This document shows positions 49,866 to 58,304 of a stretch of DNA of 64,000 bases, piece by piece (position 1 is the first letter of the stretch; each line of letters begins with the position of its first letter). A program made the position numbers and the translations under genes. The notes below the pieces were generated by a model. The model was given only the letters and a program-made list of their open reading frames with translations. It did no database searches and was not told the origin of the DNA. Origin of the DNA: Rhodococcus yunnanensis NBRC 103083. Lineage in GTDB: Bacteria > Actinomycetota > Actinomycetes > Mycobacteriales > Mycobacteriaceae. Location of the stretch: positions 124,001-188,000 of the forward strand of contig NZ_BCXH01000004.1 of NCBI RefSeq assembly GCF_001895005.1, given 5' to 3'.

Positions 49866-50882
49866 TCAGCGGATGCTGAAGCCGTCCACCCCGTTTCGCG
49901 TGGTGACCGAGAGTAGGTTCCGGTGCACCAGAACGTCGAGGTGCGCCAATGTCTCGCAGGTGGCGACCATCTGATTGAAGTCGTCGAGCGAGGCGAACGA
50001 GCGGTCGTGACGGGTCCACGTGAGGGCGGCCGCGGCGTCGAGTCCGGTCGTGTACCCGTGCTCGACGACCGCGTCGCGTGTGGCGGCCAAGCGGCGATCA
50101 TGGTGTGCGAGAAGCTGACGGCTCCGCTCGTGTACGCGTGTGCCGGGCACCCCGTGGGACGGAAGCATGATGCGGTCGGCATCGTCGAGCATGAGTTCGA
50201 GTGAGGCCAGGTACTTCGCCAGGGGCAGGTCCCACTCGCCGAGTTCGAAGCCGATCGACGGAGTGATGCTGGGCAGTACGTGGTCTCCGGTATAGCTGAC
50301 ATCACGATCGAGGTCGTGGAACACCATGTGCCCCTTGGTGTGTCCGGGAGTATGCACGGCGTGGACGCGGTGGCCCGATATCTCGAGGGGGCCATCGGTC
50401 AACCAGGAGTCGGGGGAGCCCCAGTCGGAGGCATCGAACGGCTCGCGCGACGCTGCCTCGAGTGCGATGGCCGCGATCTCGGGCGCACCGGCTCGGGCCA
50501 GCTCACGGATCGAGCTTTCCGGTACGTTGCTGCCCAGGTTCTGTATTGCGGCGATGCCAGGAGCTTCCGCGGCGCCCAGGTGCACCCGCGTACCGTACCG
50601 ACGCCGCAGCTCGACGGCGAACGTGTAGTGGTCCCGGTGCACATGGGTGACGTAGACGTCGTGGATCTCGTCGGGCGTGCGGCCGATGTGGACCAATGCT
50701 TCGGTCAGCTCGTCGTGTGTCGCGTCCCGCCGCCAGCCGCCGTCGATCAGGGCCAGCCCGTCCTGCGTCTCCAGTGCGTACACGTTGATGGCTCGCAGCC
50801 CGTCCTGGGGCATCTGCAGGGGTATTCGGTGGACACCGTCGGACACGGGAAAGCATCCGGCATCGGTCCACGAGGTGGTCAT
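49866..50882 (-). CDS. metallo-beta-lactamase-fold hydrolase
   Basis: This 338-residue protein has the metal signature THVHRDHY (HxHxDH), the later HTPGHTKGH and YTGDHVL, so a two-metal site appears intact. The long C-terminal helical part (after about residue 230) is like glyoxalase-II or lactonase-like members. It probably cleaves a thioester or lactone of the block B pathway. Start at ATG 50882 overlapping the EthD-like stop (ATGA); an upstream in-frame start would overlap that gene. Confidence 0.85.
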   Translation of the reverse strand: MTTSWTDAGCFPVSDGVHRIPLQMPQDGLRAINVYALETQDGLALIDGGWRRDATHDELTEALVHIGRTPDEIHDVYVTHVHRDHYTFAVELRRRYGTRVHLGAAEAPGIAAIQNLGSNVPESSIRELARAGAPEIAAIALEAASREPFDASDWGSPDSWLTDGPLEISGHRVHAVHTPGHTKGHMVFHDLDRDVSYTGDHVLPSITPSIGFELGEWDLPLAKYLASLELMLDDADRIMLPSHGVPGTRVHERSRQLLAHHDRRLAATRDAVVEHGYTTGLDAAAALTWTRHDRSFASLDDFNQMVATCETLAHLDVLVHRNLLSVTTRNGVDGFSIR

Positions 50883-51214
50883 CCTTCGGTGCCGGCGAGT
50901 GGAACCATCGTCTTCTCGTCCCCGTACCACATCATGCGGCGTCCACCCATCGTTCCTACGTGCTCGACGGCGGCCTTCCATTCCGGGCTTGCCAGAGCAG
51001 CTTCCAGCGCGTCACGAGATTCGAAGCTGAGGACCGACAGTCCGTCCCAGCCCTCGGACTTGCTGCCGAATGCCTCCAGCAGTTCGGTGTGCTGCCACCG
51101 AAGGAGCCCGGGCAGTGGGTACGTGACTTCGGCGTGTTCGCCGCGCCACCACGTGATGAACTGCTCGTGTGACCAATCGGTCGGCCGTGCTGCAACGAGT
51201 ACGAGGTTGTACAT
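50879..51214 (-). CDS. EthD-like ferredoxin-fold dimer protein
   Basis: This 111-residue protein fits the EthD/dimeric alpha-beta barrel group: LVLVAARPTDWSHEQFITWWRGEHAEV near the start, then VLSFESRDALEAALASPEW and a late strand. Such proteins accompany ring or ether catabolism, often with no proven chemistry; some are monooxygenases or lyases. It is co-transcribed with the metallo-beta-lactamase-fold gene. The palindrome at 51229-51241 lies 15 bp before its start. Confidence 0.75.
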   Translation of the reverse strand: MYNLVLVAARPTDWSHEQFITWWRGEHAEVTYPLPGLLRWQHTELLEAFGSKSEGWDGLSVLSFESRDALEAALASPEWKAAVEHVGTMGGRRMMWYGDEKTMVPLAGTEG

Positions 51215-51228
51215 CCGGTTCTCCTAAT

Positions 51229-51241
51229 TGAATTCTGTTCA
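51229..51241. promoter_or_regulatory. candidate TetR operator before the EthD-like operon
   Basis: TGAATTCTGTTCA matches TGAACTAAGTTCA at 10 of 13 positions and is followed by a further half-site AGTTC. It sits 15 bp before the EthD-like start and 47 bp past the end of the TetR gene. Confidence 0.5.
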
Positions 51242-51287
51242 GTTCGAGAGGGAGTGACACGGCGATGCGGAATCGCCGAAGTCGGAT

Positions 51288-51911
51288 CTATTTTCGGACC
51301 ACTCGCATCGCGGCATCGGTGATGAGCGCGGTGATGTCGCCGATCGTGAGGTCTCCGTCGGGGCGATACCAGCGCCAGACACTGATCACCAAGGCGAGGA
51401 CGAGGCGAGCCAACATCGTGGGATCGGATTTCGTGAACTCACGTGCTTTGATCCCGCGTGAGATCAGCGAAGTCCAGTTGATCTCTATCTGGCGCACCAG
51501 CTCTCGGCACTGAAGGCGCTCGGCCTCCTCCTTGGCCGACTGGCGCTCGGTGGCGAGCAGGTCCATGTGGTTCTGCAGGATTCGGCGCTGAAGAGCATCG
51601 GTGGGGGAGGCGGCGAGAGATGCGGAAATCGCCGCGCGCAGTGCGGCATCCGGATCGGAGATGTCCTCGGTAGCCGCGGTGAAGCGATCTACGGAGTCGG
51701 CGAGCTCGAGCCGCATTATCGTGAGCAGGCAATGTGCTTTGGATTCGAAGTAGTGATAGAGCGCAGTCTGGCCGATACCGACCTCGTCCGCGATGGAGGC
51801 CCACTTCGTGTGTTCGTATCCCACTTTTCCGAAATGGTCGATGGCCGCGGACAGTATCAGCGTTCGCTTCGATCGCGGGCTCTCGCGTCGAACGCCGGTT
51901 CCTACGGTCAT
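51288..51911 (-). CDS. TetR-family transcriptional regulator
   Basis: This 207-residue repressor-type protein has the N-terminal helix-turn-helix: SKRTLILSAAIDHFGKVGY, WASIADEVGIGQTALYHYF (about residues 14-57), and a helical ligand domain after it. The HTH resembles KstR2/FadR-like actinobacterial TetR proteins that sense acyl-CoA thioesters. It sits among beta-oxidation genes, and palindromes of the form TGAACTNAGTTCA occur before most block B units, so it is the best candidate to bind them. GGGGGAAGATC precedes ATG 51911. Confidence 0.87.
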   Translation of the reverse strand: MTVGTGVRRESPRSKRTLILSAAIDHFGKVGYEHTKWASIADEVGIGQTALYHYFESKAHCLLTIMRLELADSVDRFTAATEDISDPDAALRAAISASLAASPTDALQRRILQNHMDLLATERQSAKEEAERLQCRELVRQIEINWTSLISRGIKAREFTKSDPTMLARLVLALVISVWRWYRPDGDLTIGDITALITDAAMRVVRK

Positions 51912-51953
51912 GATCTTCCCCCAATGCGGTACACGTTCAGGTCAGCCTCGAGC

Positions 51954-53471
51954 TTACATATTTTGAGATGAATTCGAATCAGTTTGGGTGGCCAACGACT
52001 GCGCGAGCGTCGTCGCGTCCGCGCGGGAGAGCTTCCCGACGCGATTCTGCGGCAGGTCGTCGACGGTGAACAGGTATTCGGGCCACTTGGATTTGGAAAC
52101 ACCGGCCTCGGCGAGCCCTGCCGTCACATCGCCGAGTGCCAAGTCGGGCCCACCCGTCACGACCAACGCAGCGGCGCGCTCGCCCAACAGGTCGTCGGGC
52201 ACGGGAACGACACAGACCTGGACCACCGCGTCCAAGGATGCGATGGCGGATTCCATTTCGTTGATGTCGATGTTCCGTCCACCTCGGATGATGATCTGCT
52301 TCTGTCGGCCCATGACACGGATGGAACCGTCGGCGGCAATGTCCACCAGGTCGCCGGTGGGAAAAAAACCGTCAGGAGTGAGTTCGGGAGGAACGGGCTT
52401 GCCCGAGCGTGCATAACCGACGAACAGCGAGGGGCCCTTGACCTGAGCCTCACCGACCTCGCCGTCGGGCAGCGGGATTCCATGCGAGTCCACGGCACGA
52501 ACGATCGTTCCCGGGAACGGCCGCCCATCTCGTCCGAGCCTGATCTCGGGAGAGTCGTCGAGGGCAGGAGTCGTGTGGCCCAGACACTCCGACATGCCGA
52601 ACACTCGCAGGAACGTGGTGTCGAGCCACTGTTCTGCTTGACCGAGGGCACGCGCATTCATCGGGCCACCGCCGACGGTCATGGCGCGCATGGCCGACAG
52701 CGCGTTCTCGGACCCCTCCGCCACCGACAATTGCAGTGCCATGGTCGGAACCAGCATGGTCCAGGCGAGCCGGTGCTCACGGGCTGCGACGAGCGCGCCG
52801 GTGGGCGACCAGCGACCGATCGAGACCATCGTGCCGTCCAGCATCGCGGGGAGATACATCCCGAAACAGAACGCTGCAACGGACGAGAGTGGCACGAATG
52901 CGCCGATCGCTTCACCCGGTCGCAGTCCGACCGCGTCGATGGTGCTGCGGCATGCGTAGCGGATCGCGTCCTCGGACTGGACGACGCACTTGGGCCTACC
53001 GGTCGAACCGGAGGTCATGGCTATGGCGACGCCGCCGTTCCACCGCTCGATCGAAGCGAAGGGCGTGCCGGTCGCACGCAAGATGTGCGCGTCGAAAGCA
53101 GGTGCGGACCTGGGGAATACCTCATCGGTCACGCCCCAGTGCCCGAGCGCCGCGGGATCCGCGATGATCAGATCCGGTGCGATGTCCTCGAGCGCCAGCT
53201 CGAACTCGGACTCTGTCGCGTGCGGGCTGAACACGGCGACGACGCCTCCGCGCAGCCCGACAGCCAGCGCCGCAGTGAGCGTGTGCCAGGTGTTGTCGGC
53301 CTGAATCAACGCGGTGGGACTGGCGGAGTCGATATCGGCGATGGTGTCGGCGAGGGACCGGGCGGCGGCCATGATCGAGCCGACGGTATGACTGCCCGTC
53401 TCGTCGATCACGGCGATCGTGTCGGGGTTCCGCTCGGCGCGGGACAGCATGTCATCTGCAAGCCACTTCAC
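51954..53471 (-). CDS. AMP-dependent acyl-CoA ligase
   Basis: This 505-residue ligase has the P-loop TSGSTGRPKC, FGMSECLGH, TGDLVDI, GRQKQIIIRGGRNID and the catalytic Lys near the end in QNRVGKLSRAD. It would attach CoA to the starting acid of block B. The start, GTG 53471, overlaps the alcohol dehydrogenase stop (GTGA), placing it at the 3' end of a long minus-strand run from about 59.5 kb. The 42-bp gap to the TetR gene holds no clear site. Confidence 0.87.
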   Translation of the reverse strand: MKWLADDMLSRAERNPDTIAVIDETGSHTVGSIMAAARSLADTIADIDSASPTALIQADNTWHTLTAALAVGLRGGVVAVFSPHATESEFELALEDIAPDLIIADPAALGHWGVTDEVFPRSAPAFDAHILRATGTPFASIERWNGGVAIAMTSGSTGRPKCVVQSEDAIRYACRSTIDAVGLRPGEAIGAFVPLSSVAAFCFGMYLPAMLDGTMVSIGRWSPTGALVAAREHRLAWTMLVPTMALQLSVAEGSENALSAMRAMTVGGGPMNARALGQAEQWLDTTFLRVFGMSECLGHTTPALDDSPEIRLGRDGRPFPGTIVRAVDSHGIPLPDGEVGEAQVKGPSLFVGYARSGKPVPPELTPDGFFPTGDLVDIAADGSIRVMGRQKQIIIRGGRNIDINEMESAIASLDAVVQVCVVPVPDDLLGERAAALVVTGGPDLALGDVTAGLAEAGVSKSKWPEYLFTVDDLPQNRVGKLSRADATTLAQSLATQTDSNSSQNM

Positions 53472-54547
53472 TGTCGTGTCTCTTTCGTCGGTCCTTGCGT
53501 AACGGTCATGTCGAGAACAGCGCGGCCGGTGATCGAGCCCGCCCGCAACTGCGCGTACGCGTCGAGAGCGTCGGTGAACGGAAATGTGGTGACCTCTGCG
53601 TGCAGTACGCCGTCGCGAGCCAGGGCGACTACAGCCCGCAGATCCTCCCGCGTCCCCCAGAACGGCGCGCTGACCTGCCACCCGTTGACGAGACCCACGT
53701 CCTTACCGACGACCAGTCGGCCACCGGCAGTCCCGATCACCACCACACGGCCGCCGGAGGTGAGCAGCTCGCTCGCAGGCTCGGTTGTTCCCGGAGCACC
53801 GACGAAATCCAACACGAGATCCGCGCCGCCCAGATCGGCAACACGCTCGCGCGCGTCCGCGACGGTGTCGTGGCACTCGTGTGCACCGGACGACGCAGCG
53901 AGGCCGTGCGCCTCCGGTCGTGTCTCGACGGCGATGATGTGGGCGACACCGAACGAGCGCAGAATCTGCAGTGCGAGATGACCGAGTCCGCCCACGCCGA
54001 TGACCACGACGACGCTCCGCGAGTCGATGAGGTCGGAATTGGTTCGGATCGCGTGGTACGCGGTGAGTGCGGCGTCGGCCAACGGTGCCGCGCTGTGCGG
54101 GGCCAGCGTCCCGATGGGGACCAGCACGTCCGACGACGGCACGAGCATCAGCTCGGCAAGTCCACCCGGATACCCGAGTCCGTTGCCGATCGGGGCCAGG
54201 CGGCCGTCCGGTCGTCGCACGAGCTCGCGGCAATAGTTCTCCCTGCCGCGCAGGCAGTTTCGGCACCGGCCGCAGCTCCAGATCCCGTGGACAACAACCC
54301 CGGTTCCGACCCAGGACGTCTCGGCCGTCGGGCCTGCCGCTACCACTGTTCCGGCGACCTCGTGCCCGAGTGTCAGCGGTAGGTCGTAGTCGAACGCGCT
54401 CGCGGAGGAATCCATGACGTGGAGATCGGACCTGCACAGTCCCGCCGCGTCGACGCGAAGCAGCAGTTGACTGCCTGTCGGTTCTGGATCGGCGACCTCA
54501 CGAAAAACGGGTGCTTGGCCCCACGCTTCCAGATGTAACGCCAGCAT
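53468..54547 (-). CDS. zinc-dependent alcohol dehydrogenase
   Basis: This 359-residue MDR enzyme has the catalytic-zinc residues in GLCRSDLH and GHEVAG, the structural-zinc Cys set in SCGRCRNCLRGRENYC, and the nucleotide site GVGGLGHLALQ. It oxidises an alcohol with NAD. Start at ATG 54547, sharing one base with the preceding SDR stop. Genes on either side overlap it, so alcohol oxidation and CoA ligation are coupled in one operon. Confidence 0.89.
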   Translation of the reverse strand: MLALHLEAWGQAPVFREVADPEPTGSQLLLRVDAAGLCRSDLHVMDSSASAFDYDLPLTLGHEVAGTVVAAGPTAETSWVGTGVVVHGIWSCGRCRNCLRGRENYCRELVRRPDGRLAPIGNGLGYPGGLAELMLVPSSDVLVPIGTLAPHSAAPLADAALTAYHAIRTNSDLIDSRSVVVVIGVGGLGHLALQILRSFGVAHIIAVETRPEAHGLAASSGAHECHDTVADARERVADLGGADLVLDFVGAPGTTEPASELLTSGGRVVVIGTAGGRLVVGKDVGLVNGWQVSAPFWGTREDLRAVVALARDGVLHAEVTTFPFTDALDAYAQLRAGSITGRAVLDMTVTQGPTKETRQ

Positions 54548-55335
54548 CAGCGCGCCGTCCATCCGCCGTCGACGACAAGGGTCTGCCCGGTCATGTACGA
54601 CGACGCGTCCGAAGCCAGGAACAGTACTGCGCCGTCGATCTCGCCCTCGACCCCGCCGCGTCCGAGCATGGTGTTTCTCCGTACCCATCCGGCCGACTTG
54701 TCGTTGGAGAAAAGCCCATCGGTCATCTCGGTATCGAACCACCCGGGAACGATCGAGTTGACCCGGACTCCCCGGCGGCCCCACTGGCCCGCCAGCTCGC
54801 GGGTCAGTCCGAGTGTGCCTGCCTTGGACGCCGCGTAACTCGCGCCCCCGATCGGAGCGGTCGAGACCAATCCGACGACGGACGAGATGTTGATGATGGA
54901 CGCGTGATTCTCCGCCGGGATCTTCGCCACTGCGTAGGTAGCGAGGTGGAACCCGGCCGCGAGGTTCAGGTCCAGAATCGAGTGAAATCCCTCCAGCGTC
55001 TCGTCCTCGGCGTTGGGTGGTCCTGGCCGCCCCGCGTTGTTGATCAGTACATCGAGCCGGCCGGTGTCGGAGATGGCTCGATCGACGAGCGCCTTCCGGT
55101 CTCCGTCATCGGTGACATCGCACCGAACCGGAACGATGCCGGGGACTTCGCCGGACAGCGCGATCAACCGGTCGAGGCGTCGACCTGCCGCGTACACCGT
55201 GGCCCCTGCCGCGGCGAGTGTCCGCGCGAACCCGAGACCGAGTCCCGACGACGCCCCGGTGACCACGGCGACGCGGCCGGTCAGGCCGAACATGTCTGTC
55301 AGCACTCGCACACCTTCGATGTTGTTGTCCGTCAT
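54547..55335 (-). CDS. SDR-family oxidoreductase 3
   Basis: This 262-residue classical SDR has TGASSGLGLGFA, NNAG, catalytic Ser in NISSVVG and YAASK. The C-terminal TGQTLVVDGGW is standard. It could act as a hydroxyacyl-CoA or alcohol dehydrogenase in the block B pathway. Start at ATG 55335 with AGGA 6-7 bases ahead; 17 bp separate it from the next SDR gene upstream. Confidence 0.87.
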   Translation of the reverse strand: MTDNNIEGVRVLTDMFGLTGRVAVVTGASSGLGLGFARTLAAAGATVYAAGRRLDRLIALSGEVPGIVPVRCDVTDDGDRKALVDRAISDTGRLDVLINNAGRPGPPNAEDETLEGFHSILDLNLAAGFHLATYAVAKIPAENHASIINISSVVGLVSTAPIGGASYAASKAGTLGLTRELAGQWGRRGVRVNSIVPGWFDTEMTDGLFSNDKSAGWVRRNTMLGRGGVEGEIDGAVLFLASDASSYMTGQTLVVDGGWTAR

Positions 55336-55352
55336 GGCTATCCTGCTCGGTT

Positions 55353-56111
55353 TCAGTAGACGGCGGTCCGACCACCGTCGACCGGGATGATCGCACCGGT
55401 CGTGTAGCCGGCGTCGTCGGACGCGAGATGGGTTATCAGGCCGGCGATTTCCTCGGGCCGGCCGAGTCTGCCCGCGGGCAGACGGTCGACGATCTTGCCG
55501 ATGAACTCGTCGTCCCAGTTCTCGGACATGTCGGTGGCAAATCCGCCGGGCATGACGCAGTTGACGCGTACGGTCGGAGCGTATTCCTGCGCGAACGCTC
55601 GGGTCAGAGCATTGAGGCCGTTCTTCGCCGCGGCATACATCGCCTCGGGCGGGCTGGGACGCTCGGCCCCGATGCTGGAGATGTTGATGATGGAACCACC
55701 ACCTGCGGCCGCCATCCGGTCGCCTGCAACGGCCATCAGCCGGAACGGGCCCTTGAGGTTGACCTCGATCGTCTTGTCCCACAGGCTCTCGGTGACCGAG
55801 ACGAGATTGTCCGCGAGCGGTGCGATCCCAGCATTGTTGACGACGATGTCCAGGCTGCCGAATCGCGTGATGATGTCGTCGACCGCGGGCTCGATGCTGT
55901 CCCAGTGGCCCACGTGCAACACATACGGATGTGCACTGCCCGGCCCGCCGTCACCCAGGGCGGCCACCGCCTGCTCGCACGCGTCGAGCTTCCGGCTGGA
56001 CACGATGACCGTGGCACCGTCGTCGCGCAGACCGCGGGCGATGGCGAGACCGAGTCCGCGACTCGCGCCGGTCACCAGCGCTACCTTTCCGGTCAGTTTC
56101 GGGGTACTCAT
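55353..56111 (-). CDS. SDR-family oxidoreductase 4
   Basis: This 252-residue SDR has TGASRGLGLAIA, NNAG, catalytic Ser in NISSIG and YAAAK. It is clearly diverged from the SDR next to it. Overlap with the acyl-CoA dehydrogenase gene (ATGA) supports a role in a beta-oxidation-like cycle. Confidence 0.87.
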   Translation of the reverse strand: MSTPKLTGKVALVTGASRGLGLAIARGLRDDGATVIVSSRKLDACEQAVAALGDGGPGSAHPYVLHVGHWDSIEPAVDDIITRFGSLDIVVNNAGIAPLADNLVSVTESLWDKTIEVNLKGPFRLMAVAGDRMAAAGGGSIINISSIGAERPSPPEAMYAAAKNGLNALTRAFAQEYAPTVRVNCVMPGGFATDMSENWDDEFIGKIVDRLPAGRLGRPEEIAGLITHLASDDAGYTTGAIIPVDGGRTAVY

Positions 56112-57310
56112 CTGTACTTCTTCACCTCGAGTCGGGCAATGGTTCGTAGGTGGACCTCGTTGGGTCCGTCGGCGATCTGCAGGGCGCGAGTGATGGCGTA
56201 CAGCCGCGCGAGAATCGTGTCGTTGCTGACGCCTGCAGCCCCGTGGGTCTGCACCGCACGATCGACGACATGATGCGCCACTTCCATCGCCGCGACTTTG
56301 ATCGCCGCGACTTCCGAACGAGCCGAAGCATTTCCGCGGGTGTCCATCAGCCATGCGGACTTCAGGACGAGCAACCGAATCTGGTCGATCTCGATGCGAC
56401 TGCGTGCGATCCACTCACGGACGACGCCGCGGTCGGCAAGGGGACCGCCGAAAGCCTGACGGACCAGCGAGCGCTGACACATCATCTCCAGAGCGCGTTC
56501 GGCCATCCCGATCGCCCGCATGGCGTAGTGCATACGGCCGGGTCCGAGTCGGCCCTGCGCGATGGCGAATCCATCGCCCTCCGCCCCGAGCATGTTCGCC
56601 GCGGGTACGCGCACATCGGTGAACTGCACTTCCCCGTGTCCGAGTCGATCCTGGAAACCGAACATCGGAAGATCGCGAACGACCTCGATCCCTGGCGCAT
56701 CGGACGGGACGAGGATCATGCTCTGCTGCCGGTAGGTCGGACCTTCGGGGTCGGACTTTCCCATGAAGATCATGAGCTTGCAGTCCGGATCCAGGACTCC
56801 CGAGGTGTACCACTTGCGGCCGTTGATCACGTACTCGTCGCCCTGACGGCGGATCGTCGAGGTGATGTTGGTGGCGTCCGAGCTCGCAACATCGGGCTCG
56901 GTCATGGCGAATGCCGAGCGAATGCTGCAGTCCAGCAGCGGCTTCAACCACTGCTGCTTCTGCTCCTCGGTGCCGTACATGGCCAGAATTTCCATGTTGC
57001 CGGTGTCCGGGGCCGAGCAGTTGACGGTCTCGTTTCCGATGATCGACCGCCCGACGATCTCCGCGAGCGGCGCGTACTCGAGATTGGTCAGCCCTGCGCC
57101 GAGTCCGTCGTGTGTCATGAACAGATTCCACAAGCCGAGTTCGCGAGCCTTGGTCTGCAAATCACGCATGATCTGTGGTTGCTCGTGTGGGTTGTCGTTC
57201 GCTGCGATCTGCGCGTCGTAGATCTTCTCGGCGGGATAGACATGGTCGTTCATGAAGGTTTCCAGAGTGCCGACGAGTTCGTCGGTACGCGGGGAATAGG
57301 AGAAGTCCAC
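56108..57310 (-). CDS. acyl-CoA dehydrogenase, ACAD10/11-like
   Basis: This 400-residue flavoprotein has FAMTEPDVASSDATNI, RKWYTSG, the C-terminal QTHGAAGVSND and a mid-domain LGPGRMHYAMRAIGMAERAL, all features of the long ACAD10/11-type branch. The gene beside it (57345-58304) encodes an APH-type kinase. In animals these two are fused in ACAD10/ACAD11, where a 4-hydroxyacyl-CoA is phosphorylated and then converted. The pair here may do the same for a hydroxy acid; that is inference. Confidence 0.87.
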   Translation of the reverse strand: MDFSYSPRTDELVGTLETFMNDHVYPAEKIYDAQIAANDNPHEQPQIMRDLQTKARELGLWNLFMTHDGLGAGLTNLEYAPLAEIVGRSIIGNETVNCSAPDTGNMEILAMYGTEEQKQQWLKPLLDCSIRSAFAMTEPDVASSDATNITSTIRRQGDEYVINGRKWYTSGVLDPDCKLMIFMGKSDPEGPTYRQQSMILVPSDAPGIEVVRDLPMFGFQDRLGHGEVQFTDVRVPAANMLGAEGDGFAIAQGRLGPGRMHYAMRAIGMAERALEMMCQRSLVRQAFGGPLADRGVVREWIARSRIEIDQIRLLVLKSAWLMDTRGNASARSEVAAIKVAAMEVAHHVVDRAVQTHGAAGVSNDTILARLYAITRALQIADGPNEVHLRTIARLEVKKYR

Positions 57311-57344
57311 TTCTGCTGTGCTCCTGTCGAATGGATGGTGCGCG

Positions 57345-58304
57345 TCAATGCCGGAGTAGGGACGTGCCTGTGTCGATCAATCTGGCGATCGTCGCCGGGA
57401 GCTTCTCCTGATCGGGGTCGATGTGACGACCTTCGCGGTGGCGCCGCAGGTTGTGCCCCATGATCGACGCCATCTTGAGCCTGCCCAGCGCGTCGAACCA
57501 CGTCATGTCCGGCAGTGTGCGGGCGCCACCGGTATACGCGGCGATCAACTCTTCCGAGCTCGGAAGCGAGGGAATCTCGCGTCCGACGCCGGGGAAGTTG
57601 GAGCCGTCGGCGAAAACCAGGAACCAGCCCAGCTCGACGCGCGGATCACCGGCGCTCCAAATCTCCCAATCGATCAGCGCGGCAGGCTCGGTCCCCTGCG
57701 AGAGAATGTTGCCGAGGCGGTAGTCGCCGTGAACCAGAGTGGGAGCGATGGCGTCGGGAACATCGGCGCGGAGCAGCCCCAGTAGTTCGCTGCCTCCGGC
57801 CACCAACTCGGGCGGCACCGCTGCCAACGTCTTGGCCCAACGGTCCAATTCGTCCGCCGGTGTCAGTGGATCGGCTGCGCCGTCGATGCTGCTCGGTTCG
57901 ACGGCGTGCAGAAGGGGTAGCACCTCTGCGGCGCGCAGCATGCGGGCCGAGGCGACAGCGGGATCCACTGCGGGATCGTCGAGTACGGGTTCGAGAGACT
58001 CGCCCGCGATCAGATCCATCGCGAACCATGCAGGCTCCTGCCTGTCCACGGCGACGATCCCTGGGACAGGGACGTCGGTGCTCGCCAGTGCTTCCAGGAT
58101 CGACGCTTGCCGCAGCATGTCATGGCGGCCCACCGGCCGTTGCCCCTCGGGAACGGCCTTGACGACGATCGCGCCCTCGGAAGTGTTCGCACGATAGGTC
58201 AATCCGGAGTGGCCGCCAAGAAGGGGCTCGAAATCGGTCACGGTGACACCGCGCTCGGCGCGCAATACGGCGCTCACGCGAGATTCGAGTGATACGTCGC
58301 TCAT
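57345..58304 (-). CDS. APH-family phosphotransferase (ACAD10/11-type kinase)
   Basis: This 319-residue kinase-fold protein has the catalytic loop VHGDYRLGNIL with Asp and Asn, and the metal-binding Asp in ALIDWEIWSAGDP. The N-lobe is LLGGHSGLTYRAN with a Lys strand IVVKAVP. Because it lies between two acyl-CoA dehydrogenase genes, overlapping one by ATGA, it is more likely the metabolic type that phosphorylates a hydroxyacyl-CoA than an antibiotic-resistance enzyme. Confidence 0.85.
   Translation of the reverse strand: MSDVSLESRVSAVLRAERGVTVTDFEPLLGGHSGLTYRANTSEGAIVVKAVPEGQRPVGRHDMLRQASILEALASTDVPVPGIVAVDRQEPAWFAMDLIAGESLEPVLDDPAVDPAVASARMLRAAEVLPLLHAVEPSSIDGAADPLTPADELDRWAKTLAAVPPELVAGGSELLGLLRADVPDAIAPTLVHGDYRLGNILSQGTEPAALIDWEIWSAGDPRVELGWFLVFADGSNFPGVGREIPSLPSSEELIAAYTGGARTLPDMTWFDALGRLKMASIMGHNLRRHREGRHIDPDQEKLPATIARLIDTGTSLLRH

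Noticed and set aside
51961-51985. GAATTC-rich stretch as a further TetR operator
   Set aside because: It lies inside the last codons of the AMP-ligase gene and matches only poorly.
51984-53981. Plus-strand 665-residue ORF opposite the AMP-ligase and alcohol dehydrogenase
   Set aside because: No domain recognisable; the minus-strand genes have full catalytic motifs and overlapping starts.
57345-58304. Aminoglycoside-resistance kinase
   Set aside because: The gene sits between two acyl-CoA dehydrogenase genes with overlapping stops, which fits the metabolic ACAD10/11-type kinase better.
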